From a virus: a stretch of 44,535 bases of DNA. The stretch lies in IMG/VR virus record IMGVR_UViG_3300021181_000019, positions 1 through 44,535 of that record, one strand, 5' to 3'. Below the pieces are notes generated by a model. That model saw only the letters and a program-made list of their open reading frames with translations. It searched no databases and had not been told where the DNA came from. This document shows positions 1-6,573 of the stretch, piece by piece. The position numbers and the translations under genes are program-made. Position 1 is the first letter of the stretch; each line of letters opens with the position of its first letter.

Positions 1-58
1 GGTAGGACCCCGGCCTTTGAAACCGGCGATGATGGTTCGAGTCCATCATGAGCAACCA
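1..58 (+). tRNA. tRNA-Gln (anticodon TTG), 5' end outside window
   Basis: This is the 3' three quarters of a tRNA. The anticodon loop at 15-21 has T33 at base 16, anticodon TTG at 17-19 and A37. The anticodon stem is 10-14 with 22-26, with a C.A mismatch next to the loop. The T-arm has stem 31-35/43-47 and loop TTCGAGT. The 3' acceptor strand is 48-54, with discriminator A55 and an encoded CCA at 56-58. The 5' acceptor strand and most of the D-arm lie upstream of the window. It should decode CAA. The loop-adjacent mismatch could mean a weakened tRNA, but all other conserved positions that can be seen are intact. Confidence 0.88.
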
Positions 59-66
59 AATTCTTG

Positions 67-131
67 TCGTGATGGTGGAAGTTACCGGATAGAGCCATCC
101 CGCGATATCGGTCGAGATTGCCTCGGCACGA
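67..131 (+). other. Cloverleaf-like segment between the two tRNA genes
   Basis: The gap between the tRNA genes can fold as a four-way junction. The closing stem is TCGTG (67-71) with CACGA (127-131). Inside are ATGG (72-75) with CCAT (95-98), CCG (100-102) with CGG (109-111), and CGAG (113-116) with CTCG (122-125). No normal 7-base anticodon loop, T-loop consensus or CCA end is present. It may be a decayed tRNA, a processing spacer or chance pairing. No protein-coding frame in this stretch looks real. Confidence 0.25.
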
Positions 132-153
132 CGCCGGTAGTAAAATTTTCTGT

Positions 154-227
154 TCCGATGTCATTCAACGGTAGGATGGCGGTCTCTGAAGCCGCTCATT
201 GTGGTTCGAATCCACACGCCGGAACCA
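154..227 (+). tRNA. tRNA-Gln (anticodon CTG)
   Basis: A complete 74-base cloverleaf with an encoded CCA at 225-227. The acceptor 154-160 pairs with 217-223, with one A.C mismatch and one T.G pair. The D-stem is ATTC/GGAT around a GG-containing loop. The anticodon stem 179-183/191-195 closes the loop CTCTGAA, with anticodon CTG at 186-188. The T-arm loop is TTCGAAT. It decodes CAG. With the preceding tRNA-Gln it covers both glutamine codons, just before structural genes that are rich in glutamine. Confidence 0.93.
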
Positions 228-243
228 TTTTCACAGGAGCAAC

Positions 244-612
244 ATGGCCGCTACACTTTACGCATATCTCGTCCGCCAACCCGGTGCGAGCGTCGTTACC
301 GCGTTCCCGCAAGTCACCCCTAACGGTGTAGGGAACCAGAACCTTGACCTCATTCAGATTATCGGTCAAGGTGGTAACATCCTTTTGAACGTGGACCACG
401 CAGGCGCGGTACATAATCCGGCTAGCTCCGCGACCAACGGTACGCGTATCGGTCAGTACTACTCCCGCCTCACATCTGCCGCAACCACAGCGCAGCTCTT
501 CGCAGACGTCTTCTCTGACAATGAATCCCTCGAAGACATCATCCAAGTCATCAACGAAGGTGGCAATATCTCGTACTACCTGAACTACCAGGGAGTCGCC
601 ACAGGGTCCTAA
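244..612 (+). CDS. Small structural-type protein with duplicated GGNI repeat
   Basis: This 122-residue protein starts at ATG 244, four bases after AGGAG (235-239); the longer open frame would run into the tRNA. It has no signal peptide or membrane segment. Residues 38-54 and 101-117 are two copies of one pattern, Q(V/I)I-x2-GGNI followed by alternating hydrophobic residues and a final G. The same pattern occurs near the N-terminus of the appendage protein at 13992-14966. That, and its place beside other particle-type genes, suggests a small decoration or tail-associated protein, but the family is not recognised. Confidence 0.7.
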   Translation: MAATLYAYLVRQPGASVVTAFPQVTPNGVGNQNLDLIQIIGQGGNILLNVDHAGAVHNPASSATNGTRIGQYYSRLTSAATTAQLFADVFSDNESLEDIIQVINEGGNISYYLNYQGVATGS

Positions 613-653
613 TCTGCGCGCAAGCGCATTTTATTTAAGAGTGCGGAGGCCAT

Positions 654-749
654 ACGTGGCGTCGCAAGTGTCCTGTCTGTAAACATCCTCTCCAAAAGAA
701 AACAGGTGAAGAAAAAGTTTGCCCAGGCTGTGGTTGGGTCTGGCATTAA
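654..749 (+). CDS. Mini zinc-ribbon protein with apparent ACG start
   Basis: A 31-codon frame encodes CPVC, 13 residues, then CPGC and ends in WVWH. This is a clean four-cysteine zinc-ribbon pattern. The frame is closed upstream by TAA just before the gene and holds no ATG, GTG or TTG. The best start is ACG at 654, four bases after GGAGG (645-649); one base change would make it ATG. It could be a live gene with a rare start, a gene broken in its start codon, or a sequencing error. A GTG at 656 is nearer the usual spacing but opens only an 8-codon frame. Confidence 0.45.
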   Translation, partial: TWRRKCPVCKHPLQKKTGEEKVCPGCGWVWH

Positions 750-752
750 GTT

Positions 753-771
753 TCCACATATCAGATGTGGA
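753..771 (+). other. Perfect 7-bp hairpin
   Basis: TCCACAT (753-759) and ATGTGGA (765-771) form a perfect stem around a 5-base loop, just after the zinc-ribbon frame. No T-run follows, so it is not an obvious terminator. It could stabilise or process the mRNA ahead of the gene at 868. The rest of 750-867 holds only the ribosome site for that gene. Confidence 0.4.
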
Positions 772-867
772 TTGGTGGTGACGTACAGCACGATCAAGTA
801 CGTTCCATGAACACTCTCGGCGTGGGGTATAAACACTCCTGTCGCGGGCAAAGAAGGAAAAACCAAA

Positions 868-1458
868 ATGGTAGTTCTAAATGACTTTCAGGTCAATGGC
901 CTGAACCCGTCCGTAGTAAGCGCTGCTTCGAGCAGCGTTCAGTATTTCCCTCGCTTGCTAGGCACCAGCATCGGCGTACAGTCGGTTGCTCCCTCGGCAA
1001 CGAGCGCAGTTGGTCAGTTGGCAGTTCCCGGCTCCAGCCGTTTGAACGCACAAAAGTTCACGGTTATCGCAGCTGGTACAGTTGTTAGCGGCAGCGGAGC
1101 GCCGTCAGAAACATTTACGGTTAGACTGTATGCTAACACAGGTACAGTGACATCTCCGTCGTACACAGTCATCGCAGCGAGCAGCGCGAACGCGTTGAAC
1201 CCTACCGTTGACGGTGTTGCGAATAACTGGTTTATTCAGGTTGACCTTCTTGGTGATAGCGCCAGCGGAATCGTCGGTGGAACTCAATCAGGCAGTTACA
1301 GCGGCGTTGCTTCGCCGAGTTCTGGTGTCTTGACAAACAATCTGTCAGCCATAAACTTCGCATCTGAGCCTCCGTTCGGTCTAGTTGTTGGCGTGCAGTT
1401 CAACAGCGCCAACTCTGGCAACATCGCCAAGCTGTATCAATTCCAGCTCGGTCAGTAA
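868..1458 (+). CDS. Ser/Gly/Ala-rich beta-type structural protein
   Basis: A 196-residue protein with start ATG 868 after an AAGGA-type site at 854-858. It is rich in Ser, Ala, Gly, Val and Thr and poor in charge, with alternating hydrophobic stretches typical of beta-sandwich phage particle proteins. It has no Cys, membrane segment or signal peptide. No family was recognised. A stable hairpin follows the stop, so the gene probably ends a short transcript. A capsid decoration or head-fibre role is a guess from composition and location. Confidence 0.7.
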   Translation: MVVLNDFQVNGLNPSVVSAASSSVQYFPRLLGTSIGVQSVAPSATSAVGQLAVPGSSRLNAQKFTVIAAGTVVSGSGAPSETFTVRLYANTGTVTSPSYTVIAASSANALNPTVDGVANNWFIQVDLLGDSASGIVGGTQSGSYSGVASPSSGVLTNNLSAINFASEPPFGLVVGVQFNSANSGNIAKLYQFQLGQ

Positions 1459-1464
1459 TCCCCA

Positions 1465-1484
1465 GGGGCGGCGCGAGTCGCCCC
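1465..1484 (+). terminator. GC-rich hairpin with GNRA loop, possible terminator
   Basis: GGGGCGGC (1465-1472) pairs with GTCGCCCC (1477-1484), eight pairs with one G.T, closed by the tetraloop GCGA. Only TTT follows a few bases later, so termination may be weak or Rho-assisted. It lies directly after the stop of the 868-1458 gene. Confidence 0.5.
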
Positions 1485-1489
1485 ACAAG

Positions 1490-1518
1490 TTTCCCGTGGC
1501 GGTCCAGCCCGATATAAT
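1490..1518 (+). promoter_or_regulatory. Possible sigma70 promoter with perfect -10
   Basis: A perfect TATAAT lies at 1513-1518. The hexamer 17 bases upstream (1490-1495) matches TTGACA at only three positions. It sits between a hairpin and the next gene start, where a promoter would make sense. The poor -35 box keeps this tentative. Confidence 0.3.
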
Positions 1519-1589
1519 GCGGCGGCCCCCGGTGGGTGGAATCCCCAGCATCGAATCGTTATAGCCGATTCTTTAAAACAAAGGACCCC

Positions 1590-1904
1590 ATGTACGACAC
1601 CCAGGTAAACAGTCTGGGTCAGATTATCTCAACGCTGAGAGACGCGGGCTTCTTTGTCGGAATTCTTGTTGTGGGCTGGAATGCACGCAGTTTGTTTCAG
1701 CCTGTTAAAGACTTTTTTCAACGTGCCTCAAAGCACATGGACAATGTCGAAGCGGGCATGATTGGTATTCAGACGGACATGAAAGTCCTCTTGAATAATC
1801 ACCTCTCGCACATCGAAGCCGACATGAAGCACATCGCAGGTCGTACGACAGACCATGTAGTAGCGTTGGTGGATAAAGACCCACTGTTAGAGCAGGAGAA
1901 GTAA
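1590..1904 (+). CDS. Small membrane protein with coiled-coil tail
   Basis: A 104-residue protein with start ATG 1590 chosen for AAGGA five to six bases upstream; an in-frame GTG at 1536 lacks such a site. Residues about 16-31 (AGFFVGILVVGW core) form one membrane segment. The remainder is a long helix with heptad-like spacing and many charged residues. It precedes a run of overlapping small genes and shares a base with the next start (TAATG). A small membrane accessory or lysis-region protein is possible, but no family is recognised. Confidence 0.7.
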   Translation: MYDTQVNSLGQIISTLRDAGFFVGILVVGWNARSLFQPVKDFFQRASKHMDNVEAGMIGIQTDMKVLLNNHLSHIEADMKHIAGRTTDHVVALVDKDPLLEQEK

Positions 1905-2092
1905 TGCCTTTTGTTTCGCAGGCGCAACAAGGATGGGCCCACGCTCATCCCGAAGAATTCGGCAAGAAGAATCTTGCGGAGTTCGATGCGGCGACGAAAG
2001 GTAAGCACGATCTTCCGCAACACGTTCATAACGGCAAGCCGTCATACTCAATCGCGCACGCCGCTCGCAAGAAGCAACAGGAGCAGTCATGA
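1904..2092 (+). CDS. Small conserved phage protein (MPFVSQAQQ type)
   Basis: A 62-residue basic protein starting at ATG 1904 in a TAATG overlap. The opening MPFVSQAQQGWAH and the later WD/FDAATKGK-like segment match, from memory, a widespread family of tiny phage and phage-like proteins of unknown role. It has no Cys or membrane segment. It is translationally coupled to genes on both sides, and its stop overlaps the next ATG. Confidence 0.75.
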   Translation: MPFVSQAQQGWAHAHPEEFGKKNLAEFDAATKGKHDLPQHVHNGKPSYSIAHAARKKQQEQS

Positions 2093-2364
2093 AGATGTCA
2101 AAGATGGATAGCAACGAAGAAACACTTCGCAAGGGCAGCATGCCAACAGGCAACGGTGGGCTTAAGTCATCAGGCAACAAAAATGCCGAGATGGACAAGA
2201 CCACGTCTGATGGTAAGTCTAATCTAGAGTCTCTGCGCCAGGGCAGCATACCGAAGCCAGAGGCGGTCAAGGATGTTACCTTTGACCAAGGTTGCCTAGC
2301 TAGAGCACGTATGCTTAACGAGCGCAGCGAGAACGGCGGCGCCGAGAAAGAAGGTGGGTGGTAA
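2089..2364 (+). CDS. Small hydrophilic phage protein with internal repeat
   Basis: A 91-residue protein starting at ATG 2089 in an ATGA overlap. It is polar, rich in Lys, Glu, Gly, Asn and Ser, and probably largely disordered. Two related segments are seen, ETLRKGSMP near residue 11 and ESLRQGSIP near residue 47, suggesting an internal duplication. The family and function are not recognised. Its length and coupling to its neighbours support it as a real gene. Confidence 0.68.
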   Translation: MKMSKMDSNEETLRKGSMPTGNGGLKSSGNKNAEMDKTTSDGKSNLESLRQGSIPKPEAVKDVTFDQGCLARARMLNERSENGGAEKEGGW

Positions 2365-2366
2365 TC

Positions 2367-2657
2367 ATGGCCGAAGGTCACGCAGGCAAGCACGCGCACC
2401 ACGGATTTACGGACACGCACGTCAAGCATCACGCTGACGGCAGCGCTACGATGCATCACGTTCATCACGAAGGTCCCCACAAGGACGTTCACCACGCGGT
2501 CGCTGACCACGATGGTATGATGGACTCGATGATGGAGCACACAGGTTCGCCGAACCCAGGCGAGGCTGAAGCCGACGCAGGGCAGCACGGTATTCCGGCG
2601 CCAGCGGCAGCCGCTGCAGGCATTCCCGCAGGTCCCGCAGCAACACCGGGGGCATAA
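2367..2657 (+). CDS. Histidine-rich small protein
   Basis: A 96-residue protein starting at ATG 2367 after a GAAGGTGG-type site; an in-frame GTG at 2358 is less likely. It has 17 histidines, nearly all within the first 60 residues and often as HH pairs (KHAHH, KHHAD, MHHVHH, DVHH), with Asp, Glu and Met between them. The C-terminus is an Ala/Pro/Gly linker. Such composition could bind Zn, Ni or Cu, which is an inference. It overlaps the next gene by one base (TAATG). Confidence 0.7.
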   Translation: MAEGHAGKHAHHGFTDTHVKHHADGSATMHHVHHEGPHKDVHHAVADHDGMMDSMMEHTGSPNPGEAEADAGQHGIPAPAAAAAGIPAGPAATPGA

Positions 2658-2848
2658 TGGCAGCCAAGAACCCATCACTCTATCGCGCGATGCACCACCT
2701 CCGCAAAGGCGGGCTCCATCGTGCGCTCCACGTCCCAGAGGGCGAGACGATTCCCGCTGAGAAGATCGCAGCGGCTCGCAACTCAAGCAACGCGCACGTC
2801 GCGCACATGGCAAACTTCGCCCACACGATGGGCGGCTTCAAACACTAA
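2657..2848 (+). CDS. Small conserved phage protein (LRKGGLHRAL type)
   Basis: A 63-residue protein starting at ATG 2657, overlapping the preceding stop. The pattern LRKGGLHRAL, then PEGE-x-IPAEKI and a helical end with AHMANFAHTMGGF, resembles a recurrent family of about 60-residue phage proteins that start near LRKGALH. Their function is not known to me. It probably forms two basic helices. The next gene begins two bases after its stop. Confidence 0.72.
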   Translation: MAAKNPSLYRAMHHLRKGGLHRALHVPEGETIPAEKIAAARNSSNAHVAHMANFAHTMGGFKH

Positions 2849-2850
2849 TC

Positions 2851-3105
2851 ATGGGTTTCGTGAAAGCGTTCTTCGATGACAGGGATGCGTCGGTTAACCC
2901 CGCGCACGTCGTGGCTGCAACACTCGTAGCCGCGAGCATAGGTTGGGTCACATACCTGGTTATTAAAAACCACGTTATGCCCGATCTATCAGGGATAGCG
3001 TATCTCCTCGGTGGAAGCGGCGCAATGAACATAGCACAAAAGGCCGAAGCCATCATAGATAAATTTAAGAAAGCTCCTGTAGTTGCTCCACCTCCAGCAG
3101 TCTAA
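2851..3105 (+). CDS. Holin-like small membrane protein
   Basis: An 84-residue protein with ATG 2851 close behind the upstream stop. Residues about 18-41 form a clear membrane helix (AAT-LVAASIGWV-TYLVI), and 46-62 (LSGIAYLLGGSGAMNIA) a second weak one. A Lys-rich stretch and a Pro/Ala tail follow. Size, two helices and a charged tail fit class II holins or related phage membrane proteins. No endolysin is adjacent in this window, so the holin role is inferred. The next gene encodes a secreted protease. Confidence 0.65.
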   Translation: MGFVKAFFDDRDASVNPAHVVAATLVAASIGWVTYLVIKNHVMPDLSGIAYLLGGSGAMNIAQKAEAIIDKFKKAPVVAPPPAV

Positions 3106-3161
3106 GGCAACGAGGGCCGAACACGGCACCATGTCCTCCGCCAGCTCCCACGGGTACCCCA

Positions 3162-4031
3162 GTGAAAGTTCTACTAGCTCTCGCGCTGTTAGCGGCATCT
3201 TTGATGGTCACGCCAGCTCGTGCGGCGGAATCTAAGCCTGATGCAAAAACAGACTTAGCGAAGGCAACTCTGCTCGTCTATCAAGGCAAGCAGGTGTGCA
3301 AGTATCACACAGAGGATTTTTTCTTCTTTGAGGAACAGGTGTGGGGCTGCGAGTTCATAACCCGTTTTACATGCACGGCAACCGTAGTCGACAAAGATGA
3401 CCAAGGTGATTACGAAGGATTGACAGCAGGTCATTGCTTTAACTACGCAGCCGTCGACAAAGGTCAGTACTACGTGGCCGACACGTTGGCAGATAAGCCC
3501 GTACTTCACAAGATTAAGCTCCACAAGTTTGCTAACGACGAGCGCTATGATTATGCTCTGTTCGCCTTCCAGTCTCTAGAAGTATATCCAGCTATTCCCG
3601 TCGCTATGGTTGTAGAGCCCAAGGCGAACGACGCGGTAACTAACATCAACTTTGCGCTCGGGCTAGTCAAACAGACCACACACGGTTTGGTTGTGAGTGG
3701 CATAATTGATGCCCCTGCAGTAGAAGACCTGAAGAACACAAAAGGACGTTTCTTGGTGTCCATCGGTATTGGACCAGGTGCTTCAGGCAGCGCGGTAATC
3801 GATGATAGTGGAAAGATCATAGGCATAGTCGAAGCCGTTTTCCCCGGTACTCAGATGCCGACTGTGGTCATGCCCACTGGCAAGACATTCAAAGATTTTA
3901 TTCAAGATGATTCAGCTGGCCTGAGACCTCTTCCTCCCGGTCCCTTGCCAAAGCCTCCTGCTCCGCCCGCAGAACCTACGGCGTGGCAGCTGTTCAAACA
4001 ACTCCTAGGACATCTCGCATTTTGGAAATAA
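3162..4031 (+). CDS. Secreted trypsin-like serine protease
   Basis: A 289-residue protein starting at GTG 3162. Residues 1-22 form a signal peptide with a hydrophobic core ending PARA-AE. The chymotrypsin-fold triad can be followed: His91 in TAGHC, Asp130 in YDYALF and Ser208 in GPGASGSAV. Cys46, Cys63, Cys71 and Cys92 could form disulfides. Residues 257-272 are a Pro-rich linker, ending in a short amphipathic tail with Trp. It should cleave proteins in the periplasm or at the cell surface. It follows a holin-like gene, so release, superinfection control or receptor processing are all possible. The S1-type call rests on the ordered triad. Confidence 0.85.
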   Translation: MKVLLALALLAASLMVTPARAAESKPDAKTDLAKATLLVYQGKQVCKYHTEDFFFFEEQVWGCEFITRFTCTATVVDKDDQGDYEGLTAGHCFNYAAVDKGQYYVADTLADKPVLHKIKLHKFANDERYDYALFAFQSLEVYPAIPVAMVVEPKANDAVTNINFALGLVKQTTHGLVVSGIIDAPAVEDLKNTKGRFLVSIGIGPGASGSAVIDDSGKIIGIVEAVFPGTQMPTVVMPTGKTFKDFIQDDSAGLRPLPPGPLPKPPAPPAEPTAWQLFKQLLGHLAFWK

Positions 4032-4032
4032 T

Positions 4033-4287
4033 ATGCCACAACAACAGCAAGACAGTGACCCGGTAAAGGCAGCACTCGCTAGCGCGCACAAATTCATGAA
4101 CGATCAGGCGAAGAGCCCAATCGGAACGCGCAACGATTATAAGATGGCGCATAACATGCGCGTATCTTCTGGTGCTGCAAAGCCGCCAGCCGCGCCAGCA
4201 CCGGTAGCAGCCGGACCTAGTCTCGGCGGTGAGCTGCACGCCAAAATGGCTAACGTCAAGGAATACGAAGACAAAGTACCGCAGTAA
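4033..4287 (+). CDS. Small hydrophilic phage protein
   Basis: An 84-residue protein with ATG 4033 one base after the protease stop. It has a polar N-terminal helix, an Ala/Pro linker near residues 48-61 and an acidic end. It has no motif that I recognise. It sits just before TerL, where a small terminase subunit often lies, but there is no helix-turn-helix and it is short for that role. Confidence 0.65.
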   Translation: MPQQQQDSDPVKAALASAHKFMNDQAKSPIGTRNDYKMAHNMRVSSGAAKPPAAPAPVAAGPSLGGELHAKMANVKEYEDKVPQ

Positions 4288-4326
4288 TTCAGTAGAAGTA
4301 CAATCCAATGGTTCGAGGAAGTTGTA

Positions 4327-6573
4327 ATGGAATTCGAAGAAGAGATAGAGATAGAACCGCTGACGCCAGCACAGAGGCAGCAGCGCCGCAGAGCGAAGCA
4401 GCAAGGGCTCCCACTGCCATACGAAGATCGCATGGACAAAGCGCGCTTGAAGGCAGAGCGCGAAGCCAGTTTAAAACAGCACAATGCTAACGTAGCATGG
4501 GCACACGAGCAAGACGAGAAAGAGACTTTTTATAGAGGCGAGAGCCGCTCGTGCATTGAATTGCTGAGCGTATACGAAGGTCTCGGTCTACAGACGGTAG
4601 ATGAGTCTGAAGATGAAGATGACGACGAAGACGAAACACCGAAGAAGAGCGCGAAGAAGTCAGATAAGCCCGTCGCAAATCCGTCGATCACGCGTATAAA
4701 GATTCCCGCATTTGACCGCCTTAATGGCGAAAAAGACCCATCTGTTTGCGGGATAGTAGAATTTAAAGCCTGGTTGGACTTGCGCGCGAAGGCTCGCTTA
4801 GACCTATACTGGCTCTGCAAGGTTTTGGGTCACGATCTGTTTCCAGATGTTCACCAGATAATCTGCGATCAGTTCGTGAAAAAGAATTTTGAAGGGATGT
4901 ATCATCCCGGATACACGCTCGCTGAGTTCCATCACATGATGGGCAAGCAAGAGCGCTACGACAACAATGGTGTGCCGACACGCGAGATGATGTTGCTGGA
5001 CTCTCGCGGTTTTTACAAGAGCACTATTAACATGGCCGACTGCATAAGTTGGCTAATCAACGCACCCGACGTACAAATATTTATCGTAACCGGAGAGAAG
5101 AGCCTGTCCAAGGACTTCTTGCTCGGTGTTAAACAGCACTTTGAACTGAAGCAGAACTCTACGCCGACAGCCTTTCAACTACTCTTTCCAGAGTACGTGC
5201 TCACCGGTGTCGACGGAAGATCGAAGCAACCTATTAAGTGCCCCGCAAGGATTCTAAAAGGGCGCGGCTACAGCCTTTGGGTAAATTCCATCGATTCCAG
5301 TTTGTCTGGTTGGCACTTCGATGTAAAGAAGGGTGATGACGTTGTCACCAACTCTAACTCGAACTCCGAAGAGACCAGAGCCAGTCTGAAGACTGCCTAT
5401 GATGGTAGTTCGGATTTGATGAACGCTGGCGGTATCATTGACCACATTGGCACGAGATACTTCATGTCAGATTGGTATGGTACGCGCATAGAGCCAAACC
5501 CGGAAACTGGAAAGATTGCACCTATCAAGTTTTTCAAACGCGGATGCTGGGTGGTTAAACCAGAGTACCGCGACGTACCGATGCCTAAATTGACTCTGGA
5601 GATGGTCACCTTGACCTTCCCGCAGAGAGACGGCTCGCCAGAGGCTTCATTCAATGACCTCATGGCTAAGCTGTTGCACAAGCGCGATAAGAAGAACACG
5701 AACCCTTATCGAACGTTCTGCAACCAGCAGCTCAACGAGCCGACAGACGACAACGAAGATAGCCCGTTCCTCAACCCGTTTGATGAGGCGATGATTCGAG
5801 CGTGTACACGCCCAGAGAATTTTTACAACGATATCATCGCTGAGAGAACTATTCAGACATGGGACGTTGCTTACGGAGAGAAGCGTACCTCGGATTATTC
5901 AGTCGGAGCGCAGCACAAGGTCTATGCCAAGGCGGATGGACGGTACGCTGCTTGTACTCGTGAGATTATCTTTGGCAAGTGGAAAGCTTCTGATCTAGTA
6001 GAGAAGATAGTTCTATTCTACGAAAAGCACAGGCCTGACATTGTCCGCATAGAGGGAAGTCTAGGCATAGATTTGCTTATGCTTAACATCCAGCACTACG
6101 CGACTATAAAAGGTTCGGACATCTACTCGCACATAAGTGTGAAGTCGGTGGACCAGAAATATAATGCGAAGGCCGACCGCATCAAGGACCTTGAACTATT
6201 GATGTCGAAAGGTCTTTACGATATCGTTGACGGCGAATGGATGCCAGAGACTACGAAGCAGATGGTCAACTACAGCGGTAAAAAGAGCACAGCATACCGC
6301 AAAGACGACATTCCTGACGCCGTATCAATAGTTCTAGTGCATCTCCCCAGGTCGTCCTTTCAGGACAACGTAAATCCTGAGGAGCTTGAACAAGAGATGC
6401 GTTTACGTCACCAGAAAGCTGAGCGAGAGTATTGGGCGGCGCGCATACACGGCACTGGTCTAGGCGAAGTCAACAGCAAGCAGCCACAAAAGAACGAAGA
6501 GCCTGCAGCACCGGCTAAGCCCCGTGACCCCCGTCTCCGTATCCTGGGCGGTGGACTCGGTTGGAGAATGTAA
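4327..6573 (+). CDS. Terminase large subunit (TerL)
   Basis: A 748-residue DNA-packaging motor starting at ATG 4327 behind GAGGAA. It pumps DNA into the prohead and cuts the concatemer. The first 100 residues are an acidic and basic low-complexity extension. The ATPase P-loop is S-R-G-F-Y-K-S-T at 226-233, followed by helix and strand segments (IFIVTGEKS). The RNase H-like nuclease domain has WDVAYG with Asp513, RIEGSLG about 60 residues later, and a final KDDIPDAV with Asp660, Asp661 and Asp664. The portal gene follows with no gap. No small subunit is recognisable nearby. Confidence 0.93.
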   Translation: MEFEEEIEIEPLTPAQRQQRRRAKQQGLPLPYEDRMDKARLKAEREASLKQHNANVAWAHEQDEKETFYRGESRSCIELLSVYEGLGLQTVDESEDEDDDEDETPKKSAKKSDKPVANPSITRIKIPAFDRLNGEKDPSVCGIVEFKAWLDLRAKARLDLYWLCKVLGHDLFPDVHQIICDQFVKKNFEGMYHPGYTLAEFHHMMGKQERYDNNGVPTREMMLLDSRGFYKSTINMADCISWLINAPDVQIFIVTGEKSLSKDFLLGVKQHFELKQNSTPTAFQLLFPEYVLTGVDGRSKQPIKCPARILKGRGYSLWVNSIDSSLSGWHFDVKKGDDVVTNSNSNSEETRASLKTAYDGSSDLMNAGGIIDHIGTRYFMSDWYGTRIEPNPETGKIAPIKFFKRGCWVVKPEYRDVPMPKLTLEMVTLTFPQRDGSPEASFNDLMAKLLHKRDKKNTNPYRTFCNQQLNEPTDDNEDSPFLNPFDEAMIRACTRPENFYNDIIAERTIQTWDVAYGEKRTSDYSVGAQHKVYAKADGRYAACTREIIFGKWKASDLVEKIVLFYEKHRPDIVRIEGSLGIDLLMLNIQHYATIKGSDIYSHISVKSVDQKYNAKADRIKDLELLMSKGLYDIVDGEWMPETTKQMVNYSGKKSTAYRKDDIPDAVSIVLVHLPRSSFQDNVNPEELEQEMRLRHQKAEREYWAARIHGTGLGEVNSKQPQKNEEPAAPAKPRDPRLRILGGGLGWRM

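Noticed and set aside
765-884. 39-codon frame starting at ATG 765
   Set aside because: The ATG sits inside a hairpin without a ribosome site, and the frame overlaps the clear start at 868.
1887-2813. Long - strand open frame of 308 codons
   Set aside because: It runs antisense to four coupled + strand genes, has a biased Arg/Cys/Val composition typical of a shadow frame, and has no ribosome site.
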